A stretch of 64,000 bases of DNA from an uncultured Lachnospiraceae bacterium (GTDB lineage Bacteria; Bacillota; Clostridia; Lachnospirales; Lachnospiraceae), in assembly GCA_947591155.1 (NCBI GenBank), contig CANQDA010000022.1:1-64000 (forward strand), read 5' to 3'. The position numbers and the translations under genes were made by a program. Positions 7,585 to 16,470 of the stretch are shown here, piece by piece; the first letter of the stretch is position 1, and every line of letters starts with the position of its first letter. The notes beneath the pieces were generated by a model. That model saw nothing but the letters and a program-made list of their open reading frames with translations. It had not been told where the DNA came from and did no database searches.

Positions 7585-8483
7585 GCCTGGTCAGGCATGG
7601 GCATATCTACCAGGCAGTCAAGAAAGAACACGAAGAGCATGGTTATCCGGTCGGAGCGCTTTGTAAACTTGGTCATGTATCCCGGGCTGCTTACTATAAG
7701 TGGCTCCATAGAGGCACTCCCGCTTATGAGGCTGAAAATGAACGAATCGCGGATGAGATTGAAAAAATCCACATGGAGAGTCCGGATAAGGGGTACAGGA
7801 GAATCCGTGATGACCTGGAGAGGTATCACGGCATCAGGGCAAACGACAAACGGGTGCTGCGGATCTGTCGGAGGAAAGGGATCAAATCCACAATCAAGTA
7901 TTCCAACAACGGATGTACCAGACAGGCAGCGAATCCGCAGTTCATTGCAGAAAACGTCCTTAACAGAGAATTCGCGGCAGCGTCACCAAACCAGAAATGG
8001 CTGACAGATGTCACGGAATTCAAGTATTACATGGGTGTCGAGGTGCACAAGATTTATTTGAGTGCCATTCTCGACCTGTATGACCGGAGAATCGTATCAT
8101 ACGTTATTGGGGACTCAAACAATAATCCTTTGGTATTTGATACGTTTGATGCAGCCATTGCAGAGAACCCCGGAGCGAGGCCTCTGTGCCACAGCGACCG
8201 TGGATTCCAATACACCAACCGGATTTTTCACACCAAGCTTGAAGCCGCAGGGATGACGCAAAGCATGTCCAGGGTAGCCAAATGTATTGATAACGGTCCA
8301 ATGGAAGGATTTTGGGGCATTCTGAAGAGGGAGAGATACTACGGCAAACGGTTCACTGATAGAGAAACTCTTGTGAAGATGATAGAAGGCTACATCGAGT
8401 ATTATAACAACAAACGATTGCAGCGAAACTTAGGTGTTCTGACGCCAATGGAGAAATACGAACAATACCTGGCGGCAGCGTAA
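7551..8483 (+). CDS. IS3-family OrfB transposase (via -1 frameshift)
   Basis: This frame has no obvious start of its own and runs open from the A7 slip site at 7548-7554, so the product is probably the OrfAB fusion. It shows the IS3 integrase order: an HTH_21 region (GYRRIRDDLERYHGIRAN), then the rve catalytic core with Asp in WLTDVTEF, Asp in CHSDRGFQYT and Glu in GPMEGFWGILKRE, and the C-terminal YIEYYNNKRLQ motif. These are the DDE residues that cut and join DNA. The first ATG in frame (7773) would lose the HTH_21 start and is less likely. No internal stop is present. Confidence 0.85.
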   Translation, partial: KTRRDREEAGLSLVRHGHIYQAVKKEHEEHGYPVGALCKLGHVSRAAYYKWLHRGTPAYEAENERIADEIEKIHMESPDKGYRRIRDDLERYHGIRANDKRVLRICRRKGIKSTIKYSNNGCTRQAANPQFIAENVLNREFAAASPNQKWLTDVTEFKYYMGVEVHKIYLSAILDLYDRRIVSYVIGDSNNNPLVFDTFDAAIAENPGARPLCHSDRGFQYTNRIFHTKLEAAGMTQSMSRVAKCIDNGPMEGFWGILKRERYYGKRFTDRETLVKMIEGYIEYYNNKRLQRNLGVLTPMEKYEQYLAAA

Positions 8484-8486
8484 AAA

Positions 8487-8530
8487 CTGCCACCAGACCT
8501 AAATCTGATGGCAGAAAATTTTTATTTTTT
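8487..8530 (+). terminator. Terminator inside IS right end
   Basis: CTGCCACCAGA and TCTGATGGCAG (8487-8514) form an 11-bp stem with one mismatch and a six-base loop, followed by a T-rich run to 8530. It lies directly after the transposase stop codon and before the right inverted repeat. Confidence 0.75.
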
Positions 8531-8588
8531 TGATTGTCTACTTGACGGGGAGCGGTTCAGTCCGGGCAGGCTTTTTTATATTTCATGC

Positions 8589-9434
8589 TTATTGTTCTTC
8601 GCTGATGTTCGCATCACTTTTTTCTGTCTGCGAGTCCATCCTGAAACGTCCCGCAAGCCCAGTGATCAGCTCTTTCGGCATCGCGATGTGAAATCCCGCA
8701 GGATTCAGCACAAATCCCTTTGAATCCTTTACGAGAAGCTTGGGCAGGTGACCGAAGGGAACGACAAGCGCCTTAAATTTGTTTCCCTTGTTAAATTTAG
8801 CCAGCTCCGGCATATCGGTAAAGAGCGGCTGCAGGATATCTCCGTTTTTACTTTTCAGGATCGGGATGCGGTATTTGTGGTTCTTAAGCTTGTCCGCGTC
8901 GCTCTCGGCGCCCGCAAGCAACTCCACCGGGAGAACATACCTGCTCTTCACGAGATTTGCCGCAAGCTCCTCTTCCATCTCCTGCAATCCCGATTTTTCA
9001 TCGATCGGGACCGGGCGCGATGCCTCCTGCATGAAGTAAAGGCCGGTGAGCTGAAGCGAAGGATTAAAAATCGGCCGTTTCTCAATCGGAAGCTTCGAAT
9101 AATCCGGCTTTTTGACCAACTCTTCAAGCTCCAGAAGCTGCTTTCCCGCCTGATTTACAAACACGAGCTCATTTACCCCGATCGTGTAGAGCAGGGAGAA
9201 AAAGCCGAGGAAGTCCTTATTCAGATATTTGATGCCCCGGAGAAGAATCTTTTTTTCCGTAAACGGTTTTGCAAATTCCTGAAGCAGCTCTTCCGTGTCA
9301 AAGATCCATACCTGATCGTTGCAGCTGTCTGGATCACATTGAACAAACGGCATATTCGTATATCCGCAATATGCCACGATAAATTCTTTTTTTCGCTGTA
9401 TACTTTTTACAAAAAATGATCTGTCGATTGCCAT
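8589..9434 (-). CDS. SseB-like protein
   Basis: A 281-residue cytoplasmic protein resembling the SseB family (named after enhanced serine sensitivity in E. coli; biochemical role unknown). Its N-terminal half (residues 15-125) has the TNMPFVQCD and IFDTEELLQEF segments and ends in GVNELVFVNQAGK. The C-terminal half (about 150-260) is a second alpha/beta region with PILKSKNGDILQPLFTDMPELAKF, as in two-domain SseB proteins. AGAGGTG precedes the ATG at 9434. It lies 49 bp downstream of rsfS on the same strand and may be its last operon member. Family assignment is moderate; no catalytic residues are recognisable. Confidence 0.65.
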   Translation of the reverse strand: MAIDRSFFVKSIQRKKEFIVAYCGYTNMPFVQCDPDSCNDQVWIFDTEELLQEFAKPFTEKKILLRGIKYLNKDFLGFFSLLYTIGVNELVFVNQAGKQLLELEELVKKPDYSKLPIEKRPIFNPSLQLTGLYFMQEASRPVPIDEKSGLQEMEEELAANLVKSRYVLPVELLAGAESDADKLKNHKYRIPILKSKNGDILQPLFTDMPELAKFNKGNKFKALVVPFGHLPKLLVKDSKGFVLNPAGFHIAMPKELITGLAGRFRMDSQTEKSDANISEEQ

Positions 9435-9482
9435 CGCATTACACCTCTGAAACTAAGCTGAGTCGGGCCTTGTGTGAAACAT

Positions 9483-9842
9483 CTATGCCAGGTCGTCCTT
9501 TGTGATCGCCTTTCCGTCGCACCAGATGCGCTCCAGATCATAGAACAGGCGATTCTCGGAATCAAACACATGGACGATGAGATCGCCGTAGTCCAGAAGG
9601 ATCCAGTTACCCGTACGATAGCCTTCCGCCTGTTTCATGTGATATCCGGCTTTTCCAAGCAGTTCCTCCACATGGTCTGCCAGAGCCTGAACCTGATTGC
9701 GGTTCGTGCCGGACGCGATGATGAAGTAATCGGCCATCACGGAGATATCGCTAATATCAATGATCGTGATATCGACCGCCTTTTTGTCCTCGAGCGCGTC
9801 ATACGCAATTTTTGCCATTGCTTTTGCTGTGTTGTCTGCCAT
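9483..9842 (-). CDS. rsfS: Ribosomal silencing factor RsfS
   Basis: A 119-residue RsfS/YbeB protein, which binds L14 on the large subunit and blocks joining of the small subunit during starvation. The signature ISDISVMADYFIIASG (residues 26-41) and the WILLDYGDLIVHVF segment (near 85) are characteristic. The start codon follows directly after the yqeK stop, with AAAGGAGG inside the end of yqeK, so the two are translationally coupled. It closes a run of ribosome-assembly and NAD genes. Confidence 0.95.
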   Translation of the reverse strand: MADNTAKAMAKIAYDALEDKKAVDITIIDISDISVMADYFIIASGTNRNQVQALADHVEELLGKAGYHMKQAEGYRTGNWILLDYGDLIVHVFDSENRLFYDLERIWCDGKAITKDDLA

Positions 9843-10436
9843 TTATGCTTCCTCCTTTTTTCGGATGATTTCTTTGTAATATTGATACGCGACGACCGTC
9901 TGCCGATCAAGGCTCGCCTTTTCCTGTTCCAGATAACGCAGCGTGTCACGCATCGTGGTATAGACCGCCTCGTCAAGATCGCGGAACGCTAGCCTGCGGA
10001 TCTCAGCGAGATTGGCCGCCTTCGAGCGCAGCGGCTCGATATAATCCGATAAAAAAATGATCTTTTCCAACAGCGTCATGGCAGGCTTCCCCGTCGTGTG
10101 GCACTCGATCGCGCTTAAGATCTCCTTATCCTGCACGTGGTACTTCTCTCTGGCAATATACGCTCCGAGCTTCGCGTGTAGCAAATACGGCGCTCTCTCT
10201 TCCGCATCGGTGATCGTTATGCCGTGTTGCCTGCAGAGCTTAAGCTTTTTGGGATTCGGAATACATTTCGCGCTGTCGTGCAGAAGTCCGGCCACCTGCG
10301 CGCGCTCGATATCTTCGCCGTGGCACATGGCAAGCGCGGCCGCTGTATACATGACGCCAAGCGTATGCGCGTATCGAGCCTCATCCATGTATTTTTTCAG
10401 CTTTTTCTGCATTTTATGAATGTTATAGCTGCTCAT
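9843..10436 (-). CDS. yqeK: YqeK HD-domain diadenosine tetraphosphatase
   Basis: A 197-residue HD-superfamily hydrolase. YqeK proteins split diadenosine tetraphosphate symmetrically into two ADP. The metal-binding His-Asp pair is visible in GLLHDSAK near residue 52, with HTLGV upstream, HAKLGA near 86 and IFLSDYIEP near 128, in the order expected for the family. Its start overlaps the end of nadD by four bases (ATGA), a coupled arrangement. nadD-yqeK-rsfS is a common Firmicutes order. Confidence 0.92.
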   Translation of the reverse strand: MSSYNIHKMQKKLKKYMDEARYAHTLGVMYTAAALAMCHGEDIERAQVAGLLHDSAKCIPNPKKLKLCRQHGITITDAEERAPYLLHAKLGAYIAREKYHVQDKEILSAIECHTTGKPAMTLLEKIIFLSDYIEPLRSKAANLAEIRRLAFRDLDEAVYTTMRDTLRYLEQEKASLDRQTVVAYQYYKEIIRKKEEA

Positions 10437-11056
10437 TCGCTGTAAACTTCTTTCTTTTCAATATAATCCAGTACTGCGTCCGGCACATAATAGCGCAGCG
10501 AACGTCCTTTCTTTCGCCAGTTGCGCAGTTCCGTCGAGGAGACATCGATGTTTGGCGTGTGGAGAAGGCGGAGTTCTGTGCCATAGCGACTGCGAAGCTC
10601 GTTCATCTTCTCTTCCATCGCGGACATAGGAAACCCATCCCGCACAGCCGCGAGCAAGACACAATTCCGGCTGATGATCTCCGGCTCATGCCAGCTGTCA
10701 AACGACATCAGGGAGTCCGCGCCGATGATAAAATAGTAGTCCGTATTCGGATGCGCTCTTCGCAATGCCACAAGCGTATCGCTGGTATAGGAAAATCCAC
10801 TCCTGCGCATCTCCTCCGCGTCAAGGGAAAAATGCGGATTATCACGGATCGCGAGCGAAACCATCTCCAGTCGTTCCTCGTCGGTCGCGCCGTCCGCACG
10901 GTACTTCTTGTGGGGCGGATTGCCGGAAGGCAGAAACTGCACTCTATCCAGTTGAAACTGCTCATAGGCGCATTCGGCGAGAATCAGGTGTCCTATATGG
11001 ATCGGATCAAACGTCCCGCCCATGATGCCGACACGCTTCCTCTTGGTATCGCTCAT
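10433..11056 (-). CDS. nadD: Nicotinate-nucleotide adenylyltransferase
   Basis: NadD transfers AMP from ATP to nicotinate mononucleotide, the penultimate step of NAD synthesis. The nucleotidyltransferase motif GGTFDPIHIGHL with its HxGH element lies near residue 14, and the second ATP site SSTELRNWRKKG lies near 168. The ATG at 11056 (MSDTK) is chosen because AGAGAGG precedes it; the frame runs eight codons further upstream. It overlaps yqeK by four bases. Confidence 0.95.
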   Translation of the reverse strand: MSDTKRKRVGIMGGTFDPIHIGHLILAECAYEQFQLDRVQFLPSGNPPHKKYRADGATDEERLEMVSLAIRDNPHFSLDAEEMRRSGFSYTSDTLVALRRAHPNTDYYFIIGADSLMSFDSWHEPEIISRNCVLLAAVRDGFPMSAMEEKMNELRSRYGTELRLLHTPNIDVSSTELRNWRKKGRSLRYYVPDAVLDYIEKKEVYSE

Positions 11057-11146
11057 CACAATTCCTCTCTGTTCGTCCACCAGATGTTTTGCTGGCTGAT
11101 CACATCAATGCTTCCGATTTGTGCTTTGGCTCTGGCGCAGACTGCT

Positions 11147-11449
11147 CTAGCCGCGCGCTTTCGGAAGCTCGATCTTCTTTTTGCCTTCTTTTCCCTCTTT
11201 GTAAAGGACGATCTTTTTGCCAATCACCTGCACGACCTGCGCGTGGGTGCGCTCCGCGACGATCTGCGCCAGTTCGTTCGGATCATCCATGCAGTTCTGA
11301 AGCACACTGATCTTGATCAGCTCGCGCTTCTCAAGCGCCTCGGCGACCGCCGCGGTGAGTTCCGGGGTCAGACTGCTCTTTCCGATCTGAAAGATCGGGT
11401 CCATCGTCATGGCAAGACCCTTTAGATAAGCACGCTGTTTGCTTGTCAT
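11147..11449 (-). CDS. yhbY: YhbY-type ribosome-assembly RNA-binding protein
   Basis: A 100-residue CRM-domain protein that binds pre-50S particles. The features are MTSKQRAYLKGLA at the N-terminus, the QIGKSSLTPEL segment and the C-terminal QVIGKKIVLYKEGKE containing the family's GxxG-like loop. It lies between obgE and nadD in the same direction, in line with a ribosome-maturation role. Confidence 0.93.
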   Translation of the reverse strand: MTSKQRAYLKGLAMTMDPIFQIGKSSLTPELTAAVAEALEKRELIKISVLQNCMDDPNELAQIVAERTHAQVVQVIGKKIVLYKEGKEGKKKIELPKARG

Positions 11450-11525
11450 ATGCTCTCCTTATCATATACACTGATCTGCTGTTTCCATAGATAATAGCCG
11501 GATTCATCATCCTGCTTTAGCAAAC

Positions 11526-12821
11526 CTATTTGTAATAATCGAATTGCAGCCCGTAGATCCGCACTGTGTCTCCGTCCTGAATGCCGAGCGCCTCGAGCTC
11601 GTCCAGAATCCCGTTGTCCTTGAGAAAATTCTGGAAGAACTGAAATCCCTTCTCGGATTCGAGATTCGTGTAGCCCAGCATTTTCTCGATGCGAGGTCCT
11701 TCGACCAGATAGGTGTTCTCCTCTTCCTTTGACTTCGTCACGGTAAACGGAAGCGGTTTCCCCGCTAGGTGCAGCTGCGGATCATACTCCTGCTCAAAGA
11801 CGGTCGTCTCCTGCGGAAGCTCACGGAGCATCTCCTGTACATAGTACAGAAGCTCCTGCACGCCCTGTCCGCTGACCGCGGAGATCCCAAATACCCGGAT
11901 GCCCTGCGGCTCGAAGGTATCGCGCAAACGCTGCACGGGATCCGCGCCATCCTCATCTGTATAGATCGCATCGATCTTGTTGGCTGCGATCACCTGCGGG
12001 CGCTTCGCCAGTTCTTCATCGTAAGCCGCAAGCTCCGCGTTGATCTTCTGAATATCATCCACCGGATCGCGCCCCTCCACGGAAGCCGCGTCCACCATGT
12101 GGATCATCAGCTTCGTCCGCTCGATGTGCCGAAGGAATTCATAGCCGAGGCCAACGCCCTCCGAGGCCCCTTCGATCAGTCCCGGAATATCCGCCATGAC
12201 AAAACCGCCGCCCTCGAGGTCGACGACTCCAAGATTCGGTGACAAAGTCGTGAAATGATAATTCGCGATCTTCGGAGTCGCGTTCGTGACGCGGGCAAGC
12301 AGCGTCGATTTTCCGACGTTCGGAAAGCCAACCAGTCCGACGTCCGCGATGACCTTGAGCTCAAGGAAGACCTCCAGCTCGATCGCTTCCTGCCCGGGCT
12401 GCGCGTACTTCGGCGCCTGCATCGTCGACGTCGCGTAATGCATATTTCCGTTTCCGCCCCTGCCGCCCGGAAGGATCACCTGTCTGCGGTTCTCCCCGGA
12501 CATGTCGGCGATCACTTTGCCGCTTTCCGCCTCCTTGACGACCGTGCCCTCCGGCACGCGCAGCACAAGATCTTCCCCATTTGCCCCATGGCAGCGGCGC
12601 TTTCCTCCCGGCTCGCCGTCCTTCGCGGAAAATTTTCTGCGGTGCCGGAAGTCGACCAGCGTATTCAGCCCGTCGTCGACCTCAAAGATCACGTCTCCGC
12701 CCTTGCCGCCGTCTCCGCCGTCCGGGCCGCCGTCCGGCACATACAGCTCCCTGCGAAAGCTGACATGGCCGTCCCCGCCCTTGCCTGAACGTAAGATGAT
12801 TCGCGCTCTGTCTGCAAACAT
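11526..12821 (-). CDS. obgE: Obg GTPase
   Basis: A 431-residue Obg/CgtA GTPase involved in 50S assembly and the stringent response. The Gly-rich Obg fold occupies residues 1-158 (GGDGGKGGDV and GGRGGNGNMH loops). The G domain follows with the P-loop GFPNVGKST near 165, switch region FTTLSPNLG, DIPG near 212 and NKID near 282. The C-terminal OCT domain runs from about 345 to the end. All motifs are intact. GGAGA precedes the ATG at 12821. It lies downstream of rplU-prp-rpmA, the usual Firmicutes order, with a hairpin in the gap. Confidence 0.97.
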   Translation of the reverse strand: MFADRARIILRSGKGGDGHVSFRRELYVPDGGPDGGDGGKGGDVIFEVDDGLNTLVDFRHRRKFSAKDGEPGGKRRCHGANGEDLVLRVPEGTVVKEAESGKVIADMSGENRRQVILPGGRGGNGNMHYATSTMQAPKYAQPGQEAIELEVFLELKVIADVGLVGFPNVGKSTLLARVTNATPKIANYHFTTLSPNLGVVDLEGGGFVMADIPGLIEGASEGVGLGYEFLRHIERTKLMIHMVDAASVEGRDPVDDIQKINAELAAYDEELAKRPQVIAANKIDAIYTDEDGADPVQRLRDTFEPQGIRVFGISAVSGQGVQELLYYVQEMLRELPQETTVFEQEYDPQLHLAGKPLPFTVTKSKEEENTYLVEGPRIEKMLGYTNLESEKGFQFFQNFLKDNGILDELEALGIQDGDTVRIYGLQFDYYK

Positions 12822-12899
12822 AATGTCTCCTGTTCCAAAACCATTTTGGCAATAAACAGATCAAAGTCTGACACTGCTCACTGCCTTCATGAAAAGTAA

Positions 12900-12929
12900 G
12901 GGCTTCAAACCACATCTGATCTGAAGCCC
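12900..12929 (-). terminator. Hairpin between rpmA and obgE
   Basis: On the minus strand GGGCTTCA and TGAAGCCC pair over a 14-base loop, followed by TTACTTTT. It can act as a partial terminator that lowers obgE expression relative to the ribosomal protein genes. Confidence 0.6.
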
Positions 12930-12936
12930 GCACCAC

Positions 12937-13224
12937 TTATTCTGCTGCAACCGGAATGATAGAAACCTGTTTCTTGTCTCTTCCCTTTCTCTCAAAGCGA
13001 ACAATACCGTCTGCCTTTGCATACAGCGTATCGTCGCCGCCGCGTCCCACATTCACACCCGGGTGAATCTTGGTGCCGCGCTGCCTGTAAAGAATGTTGC
13101 CGGCTTTCACAAACTGTCCGTCCGCTCTTTTCGCGCCGAGTCTCTTTGACTCGGAATCTCTGCCGTTCTTGGTAGAACCGACACCCTTCTTATGAGCGAA
13201 GAACTGAAGATTCATTTTCAACAT
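12937..13224 (-). CDS. rpmA: 50S ribosomal protein L27
   Basis: A 95-residue L27 whose N-terminus reaches the peptidyl-transferase centre. It begins [14 protein letters not shown], the Firmicutes extension cleaved after the Phe pair by the protease Prp; the gene for Prp lies immediately upstream. The [18 protein letters not shown] block and the [12 protein letters not shown] end are typical. GAGGTG precedes the ATG at 13224. Confidence 0.98.
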   Translation of the reverse strand: MLKMNLQFFAHKKGVGSTKNGRDSESKRLGAKRADGQFVKAGNILYRQRGTKIHPGVNVGRGGDDTLYAKADGIVRFERKGRDKKQVSIIPVAAE

Positions 13225-13227
13225 AAC

Positions 13228-13554
13228 TTACACCTCCTGAACTTCTAAGGTAATATATTCGTTTCCGTAATTCGCCTGAATGCTCTGTACCCCGAGCACA
13301 AGGCTGTCCATCAGCAAGGCTGCTCTCTCTCCGGGCGTATCGGAAAACCGCATCCGCAGATATCCTCCGCCCTCGGCCTGCTCCAGCTTAAACGCGTCTT
13401 CTGTGAACTTCTCGATGGAATTCACCGCGTTGATCGCGAGCGCTGACACCGCCGAGCAGATGATATCCTCGCCGGACTGCGCGTAGCCCGCATGTCCCCG
13501 GCTCTCAAAGCCCCTGTACTGATCTCCTGACTTCCACACAATGAATCGGATCAT
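13228..13554 (-). CDS. prp: Ribosomal-processing cysteine protease Prp
   Basis: A 108-residue Prp (YsxB) that removes the N-terminal extension of L27, an essential maturation step in Firmicutes. The catalytic pair is visible: His in RGHAGYAQSGEDI and Cys in IICSAVSALA. It is sandwiched between rplU and rpmA and ends three bases before the rpmA start. The ATG at 13554 is preferred over the TTG at 13563, which overlaps the rplU stop codon. Confidence 0.95.
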   Translation of the reverse strand: MIRFIVWKSGDQYRGFESRGHAGYAQSGEDIICSAVSALAINAVNSIEKFTEDAFKLEQAEGGGYLRMRFSDTPGERAALLMDSLVLGVQSIQANYGNEYITLEVQEV

Positions 13555-13559
13555 AACGA

Positions 13560-13865
13560 TCAACCGTTGATCTTTTCAATCTTGACCTGTGTGTACTGCT
13601 GTCTGTGGCCGTTCTTCTTGTGATATCCGCTCTTTCTCTTGTACTTGTAAACGATGACTTTCTTGGCCTTGCCGTTCTTCACGACAGAAGCGGTAACCGT
13701 CGCGCCCGCAACGTCCGCGCCGACCTTCAGACCGTCATTGCTCACTGCAAGCACCTGATCAAACGTAACCATCTCGCCAGCTTCTACACCCAGCTTTTCT
13801 ACGTTAATGATATCGCCCTCGGCTACTTTGTACTGCTTACCACCAGTTGCAATAATCGCGTACAT
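13560..13865 (-). CDS. rplU: 50S ribosomal protein L21
   Basis: A 101-residue L21, starting [14 protein letters not shown] and containing the C-terminal [15 protein letters not shown] signature that contacts 23S rRNA. The ATG at 13865 follows AGGAGG; the frame continues upstream without a ribosome site. The roughly 100-base leader between 13866 and 13975 is structured (GCCTATGGGCCACCGAATTTGGCG) and may be the Firmicutes L21 leader RNA through which L21 regulates its own operon, but I cannot confirm the fold. Only six bases separate it from prp. Confidence 0.97.
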   Translation of the reverse strand: MYAIIATGGKQYKVAEGDIINVEKLGVEAGEMVTFDQVLAVSNDGLKVGADVAGATVTASVVKNGKAKKVIVYKYKRKSGYHKKNGHRQQYTQVKIEKING

Positions 13866-14063
13866 AAGACACCTCCTGTTATCATTACTCGCCAAATTCG
13901 GTGGCCCATAGGCACTTAAACCTCTTTGTGCGGCATACTTAATTAAAATAGCATATTTCAGGGGCGGAGTCAACCATTTTTTCCGGTTTTACAGGCTCAG
14001 CCACCAAAAAAATGAAGAAACAGGACAGACAAATTTATTTATCCTGTATAAATGTTCATGCTT

Positions 14064-14780
14064 CTACCAGATCAGCGCATACACGACCGGTCCAAGCAGC
14101 GCCGGAAGCATATTGCCGACTCGGAATTTCTTCCCGAAGGCCACGTTCACGCCGACACAGAAAATCAGCGCGGAGCCGATAAAAGAAAGATTCGCGATCA
14201 GCGCGTCACTGATAAAGTTTCCGACAAAATGCGCGATCAGAGTCAGCACGCCCTCGTATACCAGGATCGCGAGCGCCGAGCACATCACGCCGACGCCGTA
14301 GGTGGACGCCAGCACGATCACGATCGCAAAGTCGAGCACAGCCTTCGCGGTGAGCATCGTCGCATCGCCGCTCAGGCCATCCTGAATCGAGCCGACGATC
14401 GCCATCGCCCCGACGCAGATGATCAGGGACGTGTTGACGAAACCCTCCACGAAGCGCGCGTCCTTCTCCGCGTGGAACATGCTCTTCAGCTTCTCCCCTA
14501 TTGCATCCATACGCTTTTCGATATCCACGAATTCACCGAACAGCCCGCCGAGCACGAGTGAAAAGATCAGGAGCATACTACCCTTCGTCTGAATGCTCCC
14601 GTCCACGACCGTGATCATGCCTTGCAGCACCCCGGCCGTGCCGATAAAGATCGTTGCAACGCCGCAGCCCGCCATCAACGCATCCTGCATCCGCTGCTTC
14701 ATTCCCTTTCGAAGCAGGATCCCGATGGCGCTGCCTGCTATGACTCCCGCGGTATTGATCAAAGTTCCCAAGCCAAACAT
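14064..14780 (-). CDS. DUF554 membrane protein
   Basis: A 238-residue integral membrane protein of the DUF554 family (YqgA/YdfK type), function unknown. It opens with LGTLINTAGVIAGSAIGIL and continues with about seven hydrophobic segments rich in Gly and Ala; GALIFCVG-like and NMLPALLGPVVYAL segments close it. The family is sometimes described as a putative transporter. AGAGAAG-type sequence precedes the ATG at 14780. It stands alone between rplU and the HAD gene. Confidence 0.85.
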   Translation of the reverse strand: MFGLGTLINTAGVIAGSAIGILLRKGMKQRMQDALMAGCGVATIFIGTAGVLQGMITVVDGSIQTKGSMLLIFSLVLGGLFGEFVDIEKRMDAIGEKLKSMFHAEKDARFVEGFVNTSLIICVGAMAIVGSIQDGLSGDATMLTAKAVLDFAIVIVLASTYGVGVMCSALAILVYEGVLTLIAHFVGNFISDALIANLSFIGSALIFCVGVNVAFGKKFRVGNMLPALLGPVVYALIW

Positions 14781-14936
14781 ATCTTCTCTTCCTTTTCTCT
14801 ATGTAGTATTTCTGTATTTCTGTTTTCCTGTCCTTTGCCGGTTCTTATTCAATATTGGTTTCATCTTATTTTGTTTCTACCCTGGTATACTTTCGTTTTT
14901 CTGCTCCACCTTTTTAGATAATATCGGAGAGGAATT

Positions 14937-15770
14937 TTAGAGGGTTTTTTCTGTGTCGAGAAGATGGAAAATCTCCCGCGCGACACCGTCCTCATCGTTG
15001 GAAAGCGTGATCCGGTCTGCGGCCGCCTTACAGACCTCTGAGGCGTTTGCCATCGCGATCCCTATCCCGGCGTATTCGAGCATATGCGCGTCGTTGTCGC
15101 CGTCCCCGAATGCGGCGAGCGATTCGCGGGGCAGCCCGAGCCCTTCCAGTACATAGCGCACTCCACTATGTTTGCCGCAGTCCTTGTAAGAGATCTCAAG
15201 AAGCTGCGGGACAGAGGACGTGATATAAACATCTTCCACCTTTTGCTTAAACTGTTTCCACAGCTTGGATTTCAAAATGGGCTCGTCGATCACGAGATCC
15301 ATGCAGTCAAGTTTATCAGCATTTTGCAATATGAATGTCTGAAAATCTTCAATCGGCGTACGTGTGCTCTGCACATACGAAACAGACTTCGTACCGTAGC
15401 GCAGAGGATCCGCGACATAGTCTGCCTGTGCGTAGGGCTTCCCGTCGATGAACGCCTCGTACGCGAGGTGCATTCCCTCCGTGAGCCGCAGAATCTCCCG
15501 CACTGATTGCTCCGTGAGCTTGTACTGTTTCAGGCATTTCCCTGTACAGAGATCATATATGGCGGCTCCATTCGAGGTCACCGCGTAGCGGATGCCGTCA
15601 AACTTTCGGATCTCTTCCGGAAACGAGTTCAGCGCTCTCCCACTTGCGACGACAACATGAACGCCTTTCTCAATCGCGCATGTAAGCGCCTGCCGCGTGT
15701 ATGTACTTAAATGTCCCCGGCTGTTCAGTGTTGTATAGTCCAGATCCAGGGCGATGCAACGTATACTCAT
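14937..15770 (-). CDS. Cof-type HAD-IIB phosphatase
   Basis: A 277-residue HAD hydrolase with a type IIB cap. Motif I is DLDYTTLNSRG (Asp nucleophile and second Asp replaced by Tyr-Thr context: DLDYT), motif II the Ser in VVASGRAL, and motifs III/IV the Lys region followed by AFGDGDNDAHML near residue 220. Such enzymes dephosphorylate sugar phosphates, nucleotides or FMN; the substrate here is unknown. The usual second Asp of motif I (DxD) is present (D-L-D). A perfect 12-bp inverted repeat lies just upstream of the start and may control it. Confidence 0.88.
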   Translation of the reverse strand: MSIRCIALDLDYTTLNSRGHLSTYTRQALTCAIEKGVHVVVASGRALNSFPEEIRKFDGIRYAVTSNGAAIYDLCTGKCLKQYKLTEQSVREILRLTEGMHLAYEAFIDGKPYAQADYVADPLRYGTKSVSYVQSTRTPIEDFQTFILQNADKLDCMDLVIDEPILKSKLWKQFKQKVEDVYITSSVPQLLEISYKDCGKHSGVRYVLEGLGLPRESLAAFGDGDNDAHMLEYAGIGIAMANASEVCKAAADRITLSNDEDGVAREIFHLLDTEKTL

Positions 15771-15789
15771 GGGTGCCTCCGTTCTTTTC

Positions 15790-15832
15790 CTGTTTAGTGA
15801 ATTAAAACGGATGTCTGATGTTCACTAAACAG
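15790..15832. promoter_or_regulatory. Inverted-repeat operator CTGTTTAGTGAA
   Basis: CTGTTTAGTGAA (15790-15801) and TTCACTAAACAG (15821-15832) are perfect 12-bp complements with centres 31 bp apart; a related half-site, CTACTAAACA, occurs at 15864-15873. They lie between the HAD phosphatase gene (minus) and the small helical protein gene (plus), so a regulator could act on both. Confidence 0.55.
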
Positions 15833-15956
15833 AAAGAGTATATCACATTTCCTGAAAATACTCTACTAAACAATGACTATTTTTAAAGTATATGTATAGC
15901 AACTGTCGAATCGGAACAGACTACTTATTACATCATCCGAACGAAAGGAGCATATT

Positions 15957-16391
15957 ATGGGAAATCAGGATACGATACATCTGCTGAAGGAATGCGACGC
16001 CGGCACCAAGATGGCCGTGGCGTCTTTCGATGAGGTACTGGACCGCATCAGCGATTCCGATATGAAGCAGCTGCTCATCGACAGCAAAGATCATCACGAA
16101 AAACTCGGAAACGAGATTCACGGACTGCTGAATCAGTATCAGAGCGAGGAGAAAGATCCGAATCCGATGGCAAAGGGCATGTCCTGGCTCAAGACAAACA
16201 TGAAGATGAGTATGGACAAGAGCGATGCAACGGTCGCGGATCTGATCACGGACGGCTGCAACATGGGCGTGAAATCCCTGCACAAATACCTCAATCAGTA
16301 TCAGACTGCCGACGATACTTCAAAGGATATCTGCCGCAGGCTGGCGTCTATGGAGGATCAGCTCTGCAAGGATCTGCGCAGTTATCTTTGA
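15957..16391 (+). CDS. Small four-helix protein, DUF2383-like
   Basis: A 144-residue, predicted all-helical cytoplasmic protein with no signal peptide. The pattern NQDTIHLLKECDAGTKMA, then DHHEKLGNEI and KSLHKYLNQYQ resembles the ferritin-like DUF2383/PA2169 family, in which a four-helix bundle can bind metal through Glu and His; the ligands here are not certain. AAAGGAG precedes the ATG at 15957. It is transcribed alone, divergent from the HAD gene, and ends 80 bp before a bidirectional terminator. Confidence 0.55.
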   Translation: MGNQDTIHLLKECDAGTKMAVASFDEVLDRISDSDMKQLLIDSKDHHEKLGNEIHGLLNQYQSEEKDPNPMAKGMSWLKTNMKMSMDKSDATVADLITDGCNMGVKSLHKYLNQYQTADDTSKDICRRLASMEDQLCKDLRSYL

Positions 16392-16470
16392 AGGATAACA
16401 AATTCAGATAGAATCAATTCAGCCTGCCAAAGTGTGGGGCTGATACGACGCGACATCTTACAAAGCATGA

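Larger units (their letters stand above)
6846..8553 (+). mobile_element. IS3-family insertion sequence
   Basis: A 1.7-kb element bounded by imperfect inverted repeats: the left end GCTCCCTTTCAGGTAGACAA (6846-6865) and the right end TTGTCTACTTGACGGGGAGC (8534-8553), which matches the left end in 16 of 20 bases when inverted. It encodes orfA (two helix-turn-helix segments) and orfB (DDE transposase) in the -1 phase, with an A7 slip site at the overlap. I see no clear target-site duplication, so either the copy is old or the outermost bases are placed one or two off. Both reading frames look intact, so the element may be active. Confidence 0.85.
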
